A stretch of DNA of 64,000 bases from positions 434,001 to 498,000 of the forward strand of contig NZ_CP084737.1 in the NCBI RefSeq assembly GCF_024730665.1. Reading direction: 5' to 3'. The DNA comes from Coxiella-like endosymbiont. GTDB lineage: Bacteria > Pseudomonadota > Gammaproteobacteria > Coxiellales > Coxiellaceae. Shown one piece after another: positions 62,449 through 64,000 of this stretch. Below the pieces are notes generated by a model. That model saw nothing but the letters and a program-made list of their open reading frames with translations, was not told where the DNA came from and ran no database searches. Position 1 is the stretch's first letter, and each line of letters begins with the position of its first letter. The translations under genes were made by a program, and so were the position numbers.

Positions 62449-63167
62449 ATGAATAATTCCTTGAACACTTATCAGTCTCAACAAAGCACCATCCAAAGCC
62501 TCACCGTCACTCAGTTCATGAGCAAGGTTTATTTATGGATGATGTTAGGATTAGCTCTTTCAGCTAGTGTGTCCTATTATCTTTTTTCACATGGTAAGTT
62601 ATTTCATAAAGTAATTTACACGCCCAGCTTATTTTTGGATTAATCATCGCCCAACTTGTCACAGTTATCAGCTTAACATGGCTCAATCAGCGCCTTTCCG
62701 CTAGAACAGCTACCTCTATTTATGTATTTTACACTCTATTGACTGGTATTACTCTCAGTGTCGTTTTGTTTGCATATACAAAACAAAGTGTCTTCGATGC
62801 GTTGGCAGTGACGAGTATTGCCTTTTTAGGTTTAAGCACCTTCGGATATACAGTCAAACGCGATTTAGGCCCTATCGGCACTTTTTGCATTATGGGGTTA
62901 TTTGGTATGCTCGGCATGATTCTATTCTTCTTTTTCATTCCTGGTTTTCATTCTAATACGATACAGCTTACAATCTCAGCTATCGGCGTCATTGTTTTCT
63001 CAGGTCTAACCGCCTACGACACACAACGCATCAAACTCACCTATTTCCGCGCTGATCGATTGACAGAAAGTCAGCGACGAAAAGCCGCAATCAATGGCGC
63101 ATTGATGCTATACCTGGATTTTATTAATCTATTCCTAAACCTACTACGTTTATTTGCACGCCGATAA
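62449..63167 (+). CDS. BAX-inhibitor-1/YccA-family membrane protein, one frameshift
   Basis: A protein of about 239 residues with seven predicted membrane segments. The N-terminal part (MNNSLNTYQSQQ, then SKVYLWMMLGLALSASVSYYL) runs to the T5 run 62632-62636; one more T gives PSLFFGLIIAQLVTVISLTWLNQ and leads to TGITLSVVLFAYT, AFLGLSTFGYTVKRDLGPIGTFC and the C-terminal TAYDTQRIKLTYFRADR, AALNG-like INGALMLYLDFINLF. The bacterial family is linked to membrane stress and, for some members, calcium leak; function here is unknown. Confidence 0.85.
62632..62636 (+). other. Frameshift site in the BAX-inhibitor-like gene (T5)
   Basis: One extra T joins TPSLF to FGLIIAQLVTVISL. Confidence 0.75.
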
Positions 63168-64000
63168 TAGCCTTCTCTAACGGTGCTTTAGAAAGAAAAT
63201 TTTGAAAAGTGATTGGTTATTGATTAGCAATATCGCGACCAGTGAATAACGACACGAAATCCTTAATAAATTTTTAATAACAAAGATAAAATTACAGACC
63301 TTTTCTTTCCGAAAAGGTTTAGCTAACATCTTTAAGAACTAGATCAGAATATCCTGATGCGACTGCTAGCGTTTACTTAAATCACTGAGACAACCCAAAC
63401 TCTTTGGAAATATCCGTACTCTCTGCTCTAAGGTCTGGCTCGCCTTTTTTCTTGCTGACAAAGAAGCGACTTAACTGCCTCCAATTAAATTAATTAGGAA
63501 ATGGCCCTTAATTAACCGCGACCTATAATTTAGAGAGTTATCTAGGAGATAAATTGTCAATTTGTCATTCTCCAAGAAAGCTCTATTCTTCAATATCTCG
63601 TCTCCTTGCTACCATAAGCGAATAGAAGATACTATCCCTAAATTCATAAGGAAATACAAACAACCAATAAGCAAATGAATCAGGATACCATTTGCTTATG
63701 AACTTCGATCACATCCATAGGGGAAATTGGCATAGGTTTTACTTTCGTAGGATGATTCTAGCTCATTATAACTCGAATAAATTTTCTTCCAGAAACTGAA
63801 GTTATCAAAAAAATATCGATGCAAACTGATTACCAATTTTAGAGACACCATTTTCCGGATCAGTTACAGGAATATTTTCAGAGATAGGAATGCCTAATGC
63901 CTAAACTTCTATAACGAAAATAAACGATTGAAAAATCCCAAATTGCATTTAGGAGACACCGATCTCTGATTTGGGTAACGAAATATCCGCAGTGAATTTC
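63168..64000. other. 833-base stretch without a recognised gene
   Basis: No open frame with family features. A hairpin ACCTTTTC/GAAAAGGT at 63298-63318 may end the preceding transcript but lacks a T-run. A perfect 11-bp inverted repeat lies at 63667-63699. On the minus strand near the right edge a broken phase reads SLPKSEIGVS, stop, then DPENGVSKIGNQFASIF, which might be the end of a decayed gene starting beyond the window. Confidence 0.45.
63667..63699. repeat. Perfect 11-bp inverted repeat
   Basis: ATAAGCAAATG and CATTTGCTTAT flank an 11-base loop. No T-run follows on either strand. Confidence 0.6.

Overview
The window looks like a piece of a Coxiella-type gammaproteobacterial chromosome in early-to-middle genome reduction, most like a tick-associated Coxiella-like endosymbiont. 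The basis is AT-rich DNA, unusually long empty spacers for so compact a gene set, a P1-like porin beside folD, a Coxiella-type long S7, recognisable gene corpses (radC, hemE, possibly a tRNA-Glu) and a classical gammaproteobacterial order in the translation operons. Species assignment is inference; no rRNA is present.

Layout. 1-5.8 kb: C-terminus of a LysM lytic transglycosylase, folD, a P1-like porin, recG and ridA. 5.8-10.2 kb: spoT, rpoZ, gmk and yicC on the minus strand. 10.4-15.5 kb: rph, murI, pyrE, a phosphomannomutase/phosphoglucomutase and dut. 15.5-19.5 kb: radC remnant, rpmB-rpmG, then pcnB-folK-coaD-ferredoxin. 19.5-29.4 kb: tRNA-Glu-like relic, marC-family gene, rubredoxin reductase, hemE remnant, uvrA, a YajR-like transporter, ssb and fabV. 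29.6-61.4 kb: one almost unbroken minus-strand translation/transcription superoperon (tRNA-Tyr/Gly/Thr, tufB, tRNA-Trp, secE, nusG, rplKAJL, rpoBC, then str, S10, spc and alpha clusters to rplQ). 61.5-63.2 kb: a phosphopantetheinyl transferase and a BAX-inhibitor-1-like membrane protein. The last 0.8 kb is without a recognisable gene.

Two features stand out. First, 16 otherwise well conserved genes carry 20 frameshifts, and each can be explained by a missing base (twice, two missing bases) in a mononucleotide run of 4-8. The affected genes include rpoB, rpoC, rpsM, rplR, rplC and rpsG, which no cell can lose. This points to homopolymer undercalling in the assembly or, for the longest A/T runs, slippage rescue; it should be settled before any of these genes is called dead. 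radC and hemE are different: they have several stops and lost motifs and are genuine remnants. Second, the two tuf genes lie in an apparently identical 1410-bp repeat that also carries the first 63 codons of rpsJ, leaving a truncated second S10 gene between tufB and tRNA-Trp.

I found no CRISPR array, transposase, phage gene, restriction or defence module, and no secretion system. Nothing here looks like a wholly new system; the interest lies in how the genome is decaying and in the tuf-rpsJ duplication.
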